Shown: positions 18,539 through 27,680 of the stretch, one piece after another
Layout: each line of letters begins with the position of its first letter
How positions within the stretch are numbered: the stretch's first letter is position 1
Assembly (NCBI GenBank): GCA_041940305.1
Contig: JBGTSJ010000008.1
Coordinates: 62,001 to 126,000, forward strand
DNA: 64,000 bases
Direction of reading: 5' to 3'
DNA from: JBGTSJ01 sp041940305
Lineage (GTDB): Bacteria > Planctomycetota > Planctomycetia > Planctomycetales > Planctomycetaceae
The notes under the pieces: model-generated
The model's input: only the letters and a program-made list of their open reading frames with translations
The model's database searches: none
What the model was told of the DNA's origin: nothing
Program-made: the position numbers and the translations under genes

Positions 18539-19387
18539 TCATCGCTTACGTGACAGGATCTTGATGATTCTCTCAAGCTCTGCGATTCGGGCGGAAGCCT
18601 TTGCGACGTCACGCTTGTCGAGTCCCAGGAACTGCCCGATCTCCAGCGACTCCTTATCGTCTTTGAGTGCCTGTCGGGCTGCCTTCAGCGGCGTCTTGCC
18701 TTCCCAGGCAGTCTTGCAGTCAACGCCCAGCTCGTTGAGCACTTCCATGAGCTGAGAGTTGGCTCCCAGGATCGCCCCGTGCGCAGGGGGCACGAAACCG
18801 CGCGGTGCCTTCGACAGGTCCATCTGCGGGATCAGTTCGCGCACGGAGTTGAGATCACCGGCGGTCAGCGCATCGTCCAGTTGTTGAAACAGCTGCCGGC
18901 GGGAAGCCGCCGATTCGGCGACCGGCTGGACCATCCGCTCCAGCAGTTCGTTGAATGATCCGGCCAGCGGGGAGACTCGCGTCGAGTCAAACCCTGACTC
19001 GATGAACGTCCACAGCGACACTTTCCCCGTCGCCTTGCCGGTGATTGCCAGGAGCAGCACGTCATGCGTCTCCCGGGTCAGTGCGACAGGCAAATACCGC
19101 GGCGGCAACTTCAGGTTCTCGCGGAACGACCGCGTCATACTGAGCAGATCGACCGTGCGCAGTTGCGGTTTCCGTTTCAGCATCGCCGGCGTCACCAGCG
19201 CATAGAAGTGCTCGATCTCGATGGGATCGCCCCGCTTTCGCGAGAGCAGGTTCGGCGTCGGCTCCCCGCCGTTCACTCGCCGCAGGAACAGCGAGTAGTC
19301 CCCAGGAAGATCCGTTCCCAACTCGATCAGCAGGCGACGAAACTCGCCGGCCGACGGTCTATTCGGCGACTTGAACTTCGGCGGCAT
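18539..19387 (-). CDS. SMI1/KNR4 (SUKH) domain protein with ankyrin-like C-terminus
   Basis: A 282-residue protein if it starts at ATG 19387, where CGGAGG lies seven bases upstream; the frame also offers an ATG at 19432 without such a site. Residues about 15-150 are a SUKH/SMI1-KNR4 domain: LPGDYSLFLRRVNGGEPTPN, IEIEHFYAL, YLPVALTRETHDVLLLAI and VSLWTFIE. Residues about 165-245 carry two ankyrin-like units (LDDALTAGDLNSVRELIPQ and GAILGANSQLMEVLNELGVD). The rest is helical. SUKH proteins often act as immunity proteins to secreted toxins; ankyrin parts are also frequent there. No toxin gene is seen nearby, so an immunity role is only possible. Confidence 0.78.
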   Translation of the reverse strand: MPPKFKSPNRPSAGEFRRLLIELGTDLPGDYSLFLRRVNGGEPTPNLLSRKRGDPIEIEHFYALVTPAMLKRKPQLRTVDLLSMTRSFRENLKLPPRYLPVALTRETHDVLLLAITGKATGKVSLWTFIESGFDSTRVSPLAGSFNELLERMVQPVAESAASRRQLFQQLDDALTAGDLNSVRELIPQMDLSKAPRGFVPPAHGAILGANSQLMEVLNELGVDCKTAWEGKTPLKAARQALKDDKESLEIGQFLGLDKRDVAKASARIAELERIIKILSRKR

Positions 19388-19577
19388 CTCGGCCTCCGCT
19401 GGCGAGTGTGAGGCAGCACCGCCGGTCATCAAAGTCGAAAGCCTGTCGGCAAGTCAACCTCCTGAACTCTGAGTTCAGGGCGTGTCACCCGGCAGTGTCT
19501 GCAATTGATGATGCCTGGACCCGTCACTGTTTCGACCATTGCCGAACCTTCGTGGCTCGCGCCACGTCTCCGGTGCG

Positions 19578-20882
19578 CTACTCGGTCACGTATGACTTCT
19601 CCAGCCGAAACTGAGGATGCTGTTCCAAGTAGGCCTGCACGCGGGACATTCGGCTGATCGCGTCCGGGATGAAGTCGAGCGCCTGCTGCAACCGCTCGTT
19701 GGGTTCGGCGCAACTGAACCGCAGGAATCCGTGGCCTGCGTCGCCGAAGCATTCGCCTCCCAGGCAGGCGACGCCGAAGTTGTCGTCCGCCCCTTCCAGG
19801 AGATACAGGGCCAGGCCGTGGCTGGTGATTCCCAGCCGGTTGCAGACTGGCGCGACGTTCGGGAATACGTAGAATGTTGCGGCCGGGTCGAGCGTCCGGA
19901 AGCCCTCGATCCGGTTCAGCCCTTCCGACAGCAGCACGACCTTCTCGCGGAACTTCTGCATCTGCTCGTTTCGCTCTCCGGCGTCCCGCTGCAGGGCCTC
20001 CATCCCCGCCAGCTGCACGAGCGGCGGAGTGCAGGAGAGGCAGGTGTTGATCATCTTTGCGATCGCGTCCACGATGCCGGGCGACGACACGGCAAACCCG
20101 AGCCGCCAGCCGCTCATGCTGTAGCTCTTGCTGAACGTGTAGGCCGCCACACACTGCGACAGCATATCGGGCTGCTCCAGCAGCGAGTGATGCCGGCCGT
20201 TCCATACCATGTGGCAGTACGGCTCGTCGCTGAAGACCGCCACGTTCTTCCCGCGGACAAGATCGGCGATTTGCCGCAGATCGTCCTGCGTCGTGACGCC
20301 GCCGGTCGGGTTGTGCGGCGAGTTGAGGAAGATCGCCCTGGGCCGCTCCTGCTCATTCAGGAAACGTTCGATCTCACTGAGTTCCGGGCGGAATTCGTTC
20401 GACTGCTTCAGGTCGCTGAAGACGATCTTCCCTCCACGGCGCTGGATGTTGGGGATGTAGGTCGGGAAGTACGGACTGAACACCAGCACGCTGTCGCCGG
20501 GATCGACGAACGCCTCGCAGAAGAACTGCTCAAAGATCTTGGCCCCCGGTCCGACGACGATGTTTTCGGGTCCCGCCGGGATATTGAACTCGCTCTTGAC
20601 GAACTCGGCGGCCGCCTTGCGGAACTCGGGCAACCCCGGCGACGGGCAATAGTGCGTTTGACCCCGCTGGATGGCATCGATGCCCGCGCTCCTGGCCGAC
20701 GCCGTGCTCTCAAACGGACTGTCGCCGATTTCCAGTTCCACCACGTCCTTGCCCTTGGCCTTCAGCGACTTGGCAACGGCGAGGACCGTGAATGCAGTTT
20801 CGACAGACAGGGAACGGGCGAAGGAGCTCAGCTGTGCGGACACGAGGCAGTCTCTCCGGTAGCGTGGTGAGGAAAGAGCCAT
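19578..20882 (-). CDS. PLP-dependent aminotransferase, class I/II (aspartate aminotransferase type)
   Basis: A 434-residue cytoplasmic fold-type I transaminase from ATG 20882; a GTG 13 codons later is an alternative. The PLP lysine sits in TFSKSYSMSGWRLGF. LNSPHNPTGGV and FSDEPYCHMVW give the Asn and Asp/Tyr that bind the cofactor, and FLRFSCAEP has the C-terminal Arg that binds substrate carboxylate. The N-terminal half has the ELEIGDSPFE and HYCPSPGLPEFRKA motifs typical of the AspC/AAT subgroup. The exact amino donor cannot be fixed. It is divergent from the kinase-like gene. Confidence 0.9.
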   Translation of the reverse strand: MALSSPRYRRDCLVSAQLSSFARSLSVETAFTVLAVAKSLKAKGKDVVELEIGDSPFESTASARSAGIDAIQRGQTHYCPSPGLPEFRKAAAEFVKSEFNIPAGPENIVVGPGAKIFEQFFCEAFVDPGDSVLVFSPYFPTYIPNIQRRGGKIVFSDLKQSNEFRPELSEIERFLNEQERPRAIFLNSPHNPTGGVTTQDDLRQIADLVRGKNVAVFSDEPYCHMVWNGRHHSLLEQPDMLSQCVAAYTFSKSYSMSGWRLGFAVSSPGIVDAIAKMINTCLSCTPPLVQLAGMEALQRDAGERNEQMQKFREKVVLLSEGLNRIEGFRTLDPAATFYVFPNVAPVCNRLGITSHGLALYLLEGADDNFGVACLGGECFGDAGHGFLRFSCAEPNERLQQALDFIPDAISRMSRVQAYLEQHPQFRLEKSYVTE

Positions 20883-21084
20883 GGTAGAGTCCGGGGCTGC
20901 CGCAACATAGTCCGCAGCGCTGGCCGATTCTGCCGCTCCAACCCACCCCATATTGACGAAAAACCGGCCGAATCCTTACAAGCGATCCGGCAGAATCGCG
21001 TTTCTGGGCCTGTGCAACCGCCGTACGCGTTCTGCCGGCGCCTCACGCCGCGCGCTCGATGTCACAGTCCCGGCAGGAACACGG

Positions 21085-22002
21085 ATGTTTCGCTGGCCGA
21101 CCGATTACGACCGTCTGGACGGTGGTTCGCTCTGGATCCGCCCGGATCTCGCCGACCGTTTTGCGCGCGTCGGCTGGAACTCGCTTGCCGGAATCCTCGG
21201 TTCCGATCGCATTCGCTATCTGCGGTTGCGCAGCTACTTCAACGGCTGGGACACAGGCAACGCGCTCCTGCCTGCCGACACGAACCAAACCGGGAATTAT
21301 CTCCACGTCAAGCGCTTTCGTCCGGGCTGGGGCGGGTGCGCCCGCGGGCTCATCGAAGCCAACGTCGTTGGTCTGTTCGAGTCGCACGGAATTGACTGCA
21401 TGCGGATCGCCGCCGTCGGGCAGACCACATGGCGCGGCCGGATCGGCGGTTACTGTTCCGTCTTCATCAGCGAGCAGGTTGGCACGGGAGAATCCGCCTG
21501 GTCTCTGTTGGAGCGGACGAACGACGAACAAGCACCCGTCGAGACCTCCCGTCGCCGGCAGATTGTCATCAGCATCGCCGGCGTCGTCGCCCGGATGCAT
21601 GCCGCGGACCTCTACCACGGCGATCTGAAGTGGAAGCATCTGCTGCCCGATCCGAGTCCCGATCAACCTGACGCCTGGCGGCTGATCGATCTGGAACGGG
21701 CCGGCCGACGCACGGGACCGCTGGCTCTGAATGCGTGGGTGACCGACCTGTGGAAGGTTCGGAGGTCGATGGAGCAGCTGCGCCTGACGCCGGAGGAGAC
21801 CACTCTCTGGTTCGTCACGTATGACGAACTGTACGCGCACCTTGGCGGCCGGTTCCGCGGTCTGGCCGCTCTCCGTGACGACGCTGTGTTGTGGCGTACC
21901 CGGCTCATCAACCTGCGCCGTCCGATCGTGCGGCTCCTGCAGCCCGCCCGTCGCCGCACCACGCGCCTCCCCGGTCACACGACCAGAGCCGGCTCTTCCT
22001 GA
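21085..22002 (+). CDS. Lipopolysaccharide kinase (WaaP/KdkA-like) family protein
   Basis: A 305-residue protein from ATG 21085, with AGGAA upstream. It has the split kinase fold of the LPS/Kdo kinases: a short N-lobe with LHVKRF, catalytic loop LYHGDLKWKHLL (Asp180) and the metal-binding RLIDLERAG (Asp202 in IDLE, instead of DFG). Such enzymes phosphorylate heptose or Kdo of lipid A-core in Gram-negative bacteria. Planctomycetes do make LPS-like envelopes. The arginine-rich tail (about 280-305) is probably disordered. Encoded alone, so acceptor is unknown. Confidence 0.82.
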   Translation: MFRWPTDYDRLDGGSLWIRPDLADRFARVGWNSLAGILGSDRIRYLRLRSYFNGWDTGNALLPADTNQTGNYLHVKRFRPGWGGCARGLIEANVVGLFESHGIDCMRIAAVGQTTWRGRIGGYCSVFISEQVGTGESAWSLLERTNDEQAPVETSRRRQIVISIAGVVARMHAADLYHGDLKWKHLLPDPSPDQPDAWRLIDLERAGRRTGPLALNAWVTDLWKVRRSMEQLRLTPEETTLWFVTYDELYAHLGGRFRGLAALRDDAVLWRTRLINLRRPIVRLLQPARRRTTRLPGHTTRAGSS

Positions 22003-22114
22003 GCCGTCCCACTTCTCTGCTTTCACTCCTCGTTCCCAGCTTCATCCGGGCACATACTCCCCCGAAGTTCTGCTTCGTCGAGGCAACGCTCCAGGCGCGC
22101 CGGTCATCCCCGCG

Positions 22115-22153
22115 AGAAAACAATCGCCGCGACCGCAGGCTACGGTCGCGGCG
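22115..22153 (-). terminator. Rho-independent terminator of the glycine/tyrosine-rich gene
   Basis: A perfect 11-base stem CGCCGCGACCG / CGGTCGCGGCG (22125-22135 and 22143-22153) with a seven-base loop. Read on the minus strand, it is followed by ATTGTTTTC, a T-rich tract. It sits 30 bases past the stop of the minus-strand gene and may also serve the plus-strand kinase gene, since AGTTGTTATT follows on that side. Confidence 0.8.
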
Positions 22154-22182
22154 AGTTGTTATTCCTCGAATGGGCTGCCCGA

Positions 22183-22491
22183 TCAGTAGCAGTACCCGCC
22201 CCCGTAGTACCCGCCGCCGGTGTAATATCCGCCGTACACCGGGCCGCCGTAATACGCCGGAGTTGAGTACACCGGATACGCCGGAGCGTAGTACCCAACC
22301 GGGGCAACTCCCCGGTAACCATAGAATCCGCGATAGGGCCGATACCCGCCGATGCCGATCCGGAGGGATGTCCGCGGGCCGTAGAAGCCCCGACCACCTC
22401 GCCAGCGCCCACGCCAGTGCGCGTCCGCGGCAGAATCCATCATCGCCATGCCGGCGATGATCGTGCACAGAATGAGGAGTCGCTTCATCAT
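22183..22491 (-). CDS. Small secreted glycine/tyrosine-rich protein
   Basis: A 102-residue protein from ATG 22491, with TAGGAAA upstream. Residues 1-24 are a signal peptide ending DSAADA. The mature part is almost only Gly, Tyr, Pro, Arg and Val (for example RGFYGYRGVAPVGYYAPAYP and a closing run of GGYYGGG units). Such proteins are frequent in planctomycetes and are presumed to be in the envelope or matrix; no function is known. It is followed by a strong terminator. Confidence 0.72.
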   Translation of the reverse strand: MMKRLLILCTIIAGMAMMDSAADAHWRGRWRGGRGFYGPRTSLRIGIGGYRPYRGFYGYRGVAPVGYYAPAYPVYSTPAYYGGPVYGGYYTGGGYYGGGYCY

Positions 22492-22905
22492 TTTCCTACC
22501 TCCGTCCGCTCGAACAGGGGAGACCTGCCGACCGGCGCCGTAGCGGACACCCGGCGCCGGACCGATCCTTCGAAACAGCAGCCCGCGTCCGGACGCGCCC
22601 TCTCTGTCTCCCGCGCGCTTCCGTACCGCAATGCGGTTAGCAACGGGTGTACCGCCCTCGCCGCGGCGCGTCAATCACACGAGGCGAATCCCGAGAACTG
22701 ACTCATCGTCGAACGCTTGAGCACCCCTCGGTCGCCCGTCATGCCAGACAGGCCGAGCGTTTGCCGAGCACCCGCCCCTGCCATCGCGCATCGAGTTGGC
22801 GTTGGTCGCTGCCAAAGCCCTACATCGCGATCCGCACGCGTGCTCGACTGACGCTTCGCTATTGATCGGTCGCCGATCAAGCTGGGTGCCCGCCAACCTC
22901 AGGGA
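22492..22905. other. 414-base intergenic region, nothing recognised
   Basis: Upstream of the glycine/tyrosine-rich gene and downstream of the ABC permease gene, both on the minus strand. No ORF with coding character, no RNA and no copy of the dispersed repeats was found. Confidence 0.5.
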
Positions 22906-25332
22906 TCACACTCGCACGGTGTCCCGCTTCATCCCCCGAGGCGACCAGTCGTGTTCGGTGTCGGTTTCCAGAGACGAAGAAATGTCACTCGCCGGACGCG
23001 CCGCTAGCCAGCGGATGATCGCCGTGGCCGCGATCGCGCACACGATCAGCAAGGGCCATTCGTAGCGTAGCACCGCCTGTTCCCCCTCCCGATTCACCGA
23101 GAACAGCCAGCGGCAGGCCGGATGTTCAAACATCTCCAGGTTTGATCGTGACAGCAGCACAAGCGTGCCGTTGAACAGGAAATGAAAAATGATGCACGGC
23201 CACAGGCTTCGCCCCCGGACGGCGATGAGTCCCAGCACCAGTCCCAACAGCATCGCGTTAAACACCTGCTGCGAGATCAGGTGCACGATTCCGAACGCCA
23301 CGCTGGACATGATGATGGGGAGCCAGCGCCGGCCCGAGCGCTGCATTCCACTGAGGATAAAACCGCGAAAGGCAAGCTCTTCGCAGACCGCCGGCGCCAC
23401 GGCGAAAGCCAGCAGCGGCCGCCACCAGCTCAGATCGCGGTCGGACATCGCCCCCATGACCTGGCCCAGTTCCTCCGGCAGACTGGGGAAGAACCATCCT
23501 GCGAGCGACCGCATCAGTTCCTGCGAGAGGGGCACCAACAGGAAGGGCATTACGATGCCGACGGCCAGCATCGACGGCCGCGGCCAGTGCAGCTTGAGCG
23601 TCCGGCGGAAGTCCGTCGTCAGCAGCGCCGCCATGATCAGCGCCGGCGTGGCCACCGTCGCCAGCAGATAGATCGTCTGGACCTCGAGCAGCTTCAGCAC
23701 TTTCTCGGAAGGGGGCGCCGCCTTGAGCTGATCCTGCATTGCGCCGTACGAAGCAAACTGCAGGACGAGGATCAGGACGAAACAGAACGCCGCCTCCGTG
23801 AAGCCGGGCGTCGGCTCCTTGTCGCGCAGCACGTGCCTCACCCACAGCCGCAGGTCGAACCGCTCCGCTTCCCGGAACAGGATGTCCTCTCGCCGGAACA
23901 GATCGATCCCCCACCACAACGCCAGCGCGCTGTAGGCCATGCTGGAGAACAGCACGTTGGTGAAATACACCGACAGCGGCCCCGCTGCGGTCGAACCCAG
24001 CAGCAACGCCTTCAGCAGCAGTGCCGGCCCCACGACCGGCAGCACGCTGTAGTACGCGTTGATCTCCACTCCAGGATTGAGGCAGAACAACGTCAGCCCG
24101 ATCGACACCATCAGCAGGGGCGTCAAATAGTACTGCCCTTCCTTGCTGCTGCGCGCAAACATCGCGAACGCCAGGCTGAGCGCGCTGAAGAGCGCCGCCA
24201 CCGGCACTGCCAGCACCACCAGCCAGATCAGCGCCGACATCGGGGGCGCGGACACGTTGAACGCCCCCATGTTCGACGAGCCCGACAGCTCCAGCATGTA
24301 CTTCCCCGTGAACCCCATGCTCAACAGGTTCAGGAGGGCCGTCGCCAGGCTGAACAGCATGACCGTCAGGAATTTTCCCGTGACGATCTCCGTTCGCGTC
24401 GCGGGACAGATCAGCAGCGTCTCCATCGTGCCGCGCTCTTTCTCCCCGGCCCCCACGTCGATGGCCGGGTAGAAGGCGCCTGTGACTGCCATGATCACGA
24501 GCAGCGTGGGGAACAGCTTGCTCCACACGCTGGCCGCAAACTGGTCGTCCTCCGCCAGATCGACGTTTGTGGCGTCGAATGGCGTATGCAGCGACTGCGG
24601 CAACTGAGCCTGCTCCAGGCGCAGCTCCAGCAACTGCTTCTCCCAGTTCCGCAGCGCTTCCCGGACACGGCTCGAGGCGATCGCCGACTTGTCGATCGCC
24701 GCATTCTCCAGCAATACCGGATGCGGCGCCGCCGGAGCATCGAACACCGGACGGCTGCGGTCCGCCAGCCACTCGTTCAATTCGGAGATTCGCTTCCGAT
24801 ATCCGGACGGGATGACGATCAGCACCTGCACGGGACTGCGATTGAACCAGTCCCCGATCTCCCCGCGCAGCATTTCCTGGCGTTGTTCCAGGGCGGCCAG
24901 CTCGTCCGCCGCGAGCTCTCCGCTCCCCGGCTTCCTCGCCTTCTCGATCCGTTCCGTCAGGTCGGCCAGTTCTTCGATCTGAGGCCGCCGCTCCTGTGCG
25001 GCACGCAGAAACTCCGCCACGTCCGACTCGAGGTCCGGCGGCGGATTAAAATCGGTCACGACATTCAGCTTGGCTGCATCCGACGGATTCTCGAAGTAAC
25101 CCGCGACGAACCGGTTTCCCTCGATCAGCGGAGGCTCCGGCAGGTCATCCGCCCCCAGCACGACGACGGTTCGGGTCTCTTCCTGGTACGTCGTCAACAT
25201 CTGCACCATCGCGATGCCGAGCACCGGATAGAGCAGCAGGGGCAGCACCGCCACCATGAAGAGCGTGCGCCGATCCCGGAGCTGGTCCCGGACCTCGCGC
25301 AGGAAGATCAGCCTGATATTTCGCCAGTTCAT
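22906..25332 (-). CDS. natB: ABC-2 type exporter permease fused to a CPBP intramembrane protease
   Basis: An 808-residue fusion. Residues 1-530 are an ABC-2/NatB-like permease: a segment at 25-45, a large extracytoplasmic loop to about 260, then five or six segments including GAGEKERGTMETLLICPATRTEIVTGKF, the conserved cytoplasmic motif of Na+ exporters. Residues about 570-770 are a CPBP (Abi/CAAX) domain with CEELAFRGF (glutamates and arginine), FGIVHLISQQ and FHFLFNG, the metalloprotease-like motifs. The partner ATPase is encoded just upstream (25513-26328). Substrate could be Na+ or a peptide. The symbol follows family resemblance only. Confidence 0.88.
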   Translation of the reverse strand: MNWRNIRLIFLREVRDQLRDRRTLFMVAVLPLLLYPVLGIAMVQMLTTYQEETRTVVVLGADDLPEPPLIEGNRFVAGYFENPSDAAKLNVVTDFNPPPDLESDVAEFLRAAQERRPQIEELADLTERIEKARKPGSGELAADELAALEQRQEMLRGEIGDWFNRSPVQVLIVIPSGYRKRISELNEWLADRSRPVFDAPAAPHPVLLENAAIDKSAIASSRVREALRNWEKQLLELRLEQAQLPQSLHTPFDATNVDLAEDDQFAASVWSKLFPTLLVIMAVTGAFYPAIDVGAGEKERGTMETLLICPATRTEIVTGKFLTVMLFSLATALLNLLSMGFTGKYMLELSGSSNMGAFNVSAPPMSALIWLVVLAVPVAALFSALSLAFAMFARSSKEGQYYLTPLLMVSIGLTLFCLNPGVEINAYYSVLPVVGPALLLKALLLGSTAAGPLSVYFTNVLFSSMAYSALALWWGIDLFRREDILFREAERFDLRLWVRHVLRDKEPTPGFTEAAFCFVLILVLQFASYGAMQDQLKAAPPSEKVLKLLEVQTIYLLATVATPALIMAALLTTDFRRTLKLHWPRPSMLAVGIVMPFLLVPLSQELMRSLAGWFFPSLPEELGQVMGAMSDRDLSWWRPLLAFAVAPAVCEELAFRGFILSGMQRSGRRWLPIIMSSVAFGIVHLISQQVFNAMLLGLVLGLIAVRGRSLWPCIIFHFLFNGTLVLLSRSNLEMFEHPACRWLFSVNREGEQAVLRYEWPLLIVCAIAATAIIRWLAARPASDISSSLETDTEHDWSPRGMKRDTVRV

Positions 25333-25365
25333 CCCTGGACTACTTTCTCGCCGCCGTTTTAAAGG

Positions 25366-25560
25366 GAGGCCGCAGATGACGCGGATCTGGCGGATTTGCG
25401 CAGATCGAGGCTCCGCCTGTTATCCCCGGGGAAGTGTGGCATCACTCAATCGCACCATCCGACCCTCTCCCCATTTCGTCGTCGTTCAATGTTGTCTCAT
25501 CGGCGGGCGTCGCTAAACGACTGATCCGTGCAGATCCGCCAGATCCGCGTTGTCCGTGGC
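25366..25560. repeat. Paired GCGGAT-type palindromic repeat element
   Basis: Two inverted arms: 25366-25410 (CCGCAGATGACGCGGATCTG, then GCGGATTTGCGCAGATC) and 25521-25560, whose reverse complement reads GCCACGGACAACGCGGATCT followed by GGCGGATCTGCACGGATCAG. The right arm overlaps the 3' end of the ATPase gene. A tighter copy is at 63585-63692 and a single arm at 53336-53381. Confidence 0.7.
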
Positions 25561-26328
25561 CTCCTGCTGCGCTCGTCTTGCAGCCTCCTGCTCGTCGTGC
25601 CGCTGGATCAACTCGAAGAACAGCTCCTCCACGTCCGGTTGTCCGTAGGTCTCCGCCAACTCCTCCAGTGTTCCCAGCGCCAGAATGCGGCCGCGGTGGA
25701 TGATTCCCACGCGGTCGCACAATTTCTCCACCTCGCGCATGATGTGCGTCGAGAAGATGATGCACTTCCCCTGGTCCTTCAGCGTCTGGATCATTTTAAG
25801 CACTTCGCGGGCCACCAGGACGTCCAGTCCCGAGGTTGGCTCGTCGAAGATCAGCACGGGTGGGTTGTGCACGATCGTCCGCGCGATGGAGACCTTCTGC
25901 TTCATCCCGGTGGACATCTTCGACCCGAGCAGGTCGCGGATCTCGTTCATCTGCAGCGTGTGGAAGATCTCTTCCAGCCGCGACTGCAGCTGCGCTTCCT
26001 CCATCCCGTACAGGCGGCCGTAATACTCGACGAGTTCCCAGGCCGTCATGCGGTCGTAGATGCCGGTATTGGACGACATGAACCCGATGTTGGCGCGCAC
26101 CTGCTCCGGCTGGGTCGCCACGTTGTAACCGGCGACGAGAGCCCGTCCGTGGGTCGGCTTGAGGACGGTGCTAAGGATTCGCAGGCAGGTGGTCTTGCCG
26201 GCGCCGTTCGGGCCGAGCAACCCGAAGACTTCGCCGGGTCGCACGTCGAACGAGACGTGATCCAGCGCCATGACCGGTCCCCGCTTCAGATCGGGGAACT
26301 CCTTGGCGAGATTCTCAACGCGGATCAT
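25513..26328 (-). CDS. natA: ABC transporter ATP-binding protein, NatA type
   Basis: A 271-residue cytoplasmic ATPase. Walker A GPNGAGKTT is at residues 39-47, the signature is STGMKQKVS, and Walker B is LIFDEPTSGLD. It should energise the permease encoded 180 bases downstream. The last residues (TDNADLADLHGSVV) are translated from the right arm of the dispersed repeat at 25521-25560. The natural C-terminus was therefore probably altered when the element arrived. The body ends well beyond the conserved ATPase fold, so function is likely intact. Confidence 0.92.
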   Translation of the reverse strand: MIRVENLAKEFPDLKRGPVMALDHVSFDVRPGEVFGLLGPNGAGKTTCLRILSTVLKPTHGRALVAGYNVATQPEQVRANIGFMSSNTGIYDRMTAWELVEYYGRLYGMEEAQLQSRLEEIFHTLQMNEIRDLLGSKMSTGMKQKVSIARTIVHNPPVLIFDEPTSGLDVLVAREVLKMIQTLKDQGKCIIFSTHIMREVEKLCDRVGIIHRGRILALGTLEELAETYGQPDVEELFFELIQRHDEQEAARRAQQEATDNADLADLHGSVV

Positions 26329-26568
26329 GCGGCTCGATTCCGCTCGCGGGCGGCGTGACGGTCGAATGCACCCCTTACTGGAGGCAGACTGGCATGGTAA
26401 CTCTTACCCACCGATCGTGCGATCCGCTTTCAATTTCGGAGTGCTGCCCCGAATCCCCCGTCGCCGAACCGCAACCCTCGTTGGACTCCCCTGCGACCCG
26501 CATCACCCGCACATCCCCACCTGCCGGCCCGGGCGCGTGATCCGCGGCACCGGCATAACGCCTTCGCA

Positions 26569-27609
26569 TCAATCGTTCTCCCATGTCGGGTTAATCCACA
26601 CCCACGGGAGAGGCAGGACGGCGAGCATGATGAAGATCGTCAGCCGGATGCAGTTGCCGATCCGGAGCCGGCTGGTTTCGGCGAGGGCTGCGCTGGTCGC
26701 CACGTCCCACTCGCGACTGACGTCGTCGCCGGCGATCGTCAACACGGCTCGCGCTCGATCGCTGTCGAGATGATGGCTGGCGTACCGAGCGCTGCCGTCG
26801 GCGATGAGGAAATGGCGGCCGTAGTAGTGATCCTGAAAGAATGTCTGACTGTGATGCCCATGTGCTGAGAACGGTTCGGCCTCGGACAGCAATGCGACGG
26901 CTTGATCCAGTGAGAGGTCGCGCGGCTCGGTCCAGTGAATGTTCGCGTTGTACTCGATGACAATGACGGATTCCGACGTGCCGTCCCGGAAATCGGCGAT
27001 GCGGCTGGGAGATGCACCGGGCCACGCAGTTTCTTCGCCAATGACGGCCACGTAGCTCGTGGTGGTCTCGCCTCCTTCCTGGTCCCAGACCGATGAGGGA
27101 CAGGCATAGGGAGATGGGATGCGTCGCAACAGTTCACGATTGTGCGGTCCGTCCCACGGTTCGGTGAGGTCGAACTCCTCGTACAGCGAAGGCTGGTCCA
27201 GATATGGCAGCAGCAGCACGCGCCAGCTGAGGAGCGGCCGTCCATCAGCGTCGGTCGTCCAGGCTGGCGGAAACGAGCTGTACTCGTCGTGATAATTGTG
27301 TAGCGCCAGACCGATCATCTTGAGGTTGTTCTTGCAGACAGTCCGCCGCGAGGCTTCTCGCGACTGTTGGACCGCCGGCAGCATCAGCACGATCAGCACC
27401 AGGACGATGAATCCCACGACGACGAATGAGACCAGCAATTTCGACCGACTGAAGAAGATGCATCCCCAGACCGACAGGATCACGACGGCAGGCAGAATCC
27501 CCGCGACGCCGAACGTGGTGACCGCTGACGTAAACAGCGCGACCGCGTACGCCGCATACGGCAGGATGGCCGATCTCCGCAGCAACACAGATCGCGACGG
27601 CTGACGCAT
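26569..27609 (-). CDS. DUF1559-like protein with extra membrane segments
   Basis: A 346-residue protein. Its centre is plainly DUF1559: LPAVQQSREASRRTVCKNNLKMIGLALHNYHDEYSSFPPA (about residues 77-115), LLSWRVLLLPYLDQ, YACPSS and the closing HFLIADGSARY motif. The family normally starts with a type IV prepilin leader (GFTLIELL). Here that is replaced by three hydrophobic segments (about 13-32, 36-52 and 58-78) with no prepilin cleavage site, and a further segment lies at the C-terminus (LTIFIMLAVLPLPWVWI). It is therefore probably a fixed polytopic membrane protein. Function unknown. Confidence 0.8.
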   Translation of the reverse strand: MRQPSRSVLLRRSAILPYAAYAVALFTSAVTTFGVAGILPAVVILSVWGCIFFSRSKLLVSFVVVGFIVLVLIVLMLPAVQQSREASRRTVCKNNLKMIGLALHNYHDEYSSFPPAWTTDADGRPLLSWRVLLLPYLDQPSLYEEFDLTEPWDGPHNRELLRRIPSPYACPSSVWDQEGGETTTSYVAVIGEETAWPGASPSRIADFRDGTSESVIVIEYNANIHWTEPRDLSLDQAVALLSEAEPFSAHGHHSQTFFQDHYYGRHFLIADGSARYASHHLDSDRARAVLTIAGDDVSREWDVATSAALAETSRLRIGNCIRLTIFIMLAVLPLPWVWINPTWEND

Positions 27610-27680
27610 CGCCGGCTCCTCAATCTGCTGCGCGGGCCTCGCTGTTATGCAGTTCCGCGTTCTGCGCGATCTCTGCGGTG

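Noticed and set aside
23182..25362. 726-codon plus-strand frame opposite the ABC permease gene
   Set aside because: Composed mostly of Arg, Gln, His and Pro with no hydrophobic pattern; a shadow of the permease gene.
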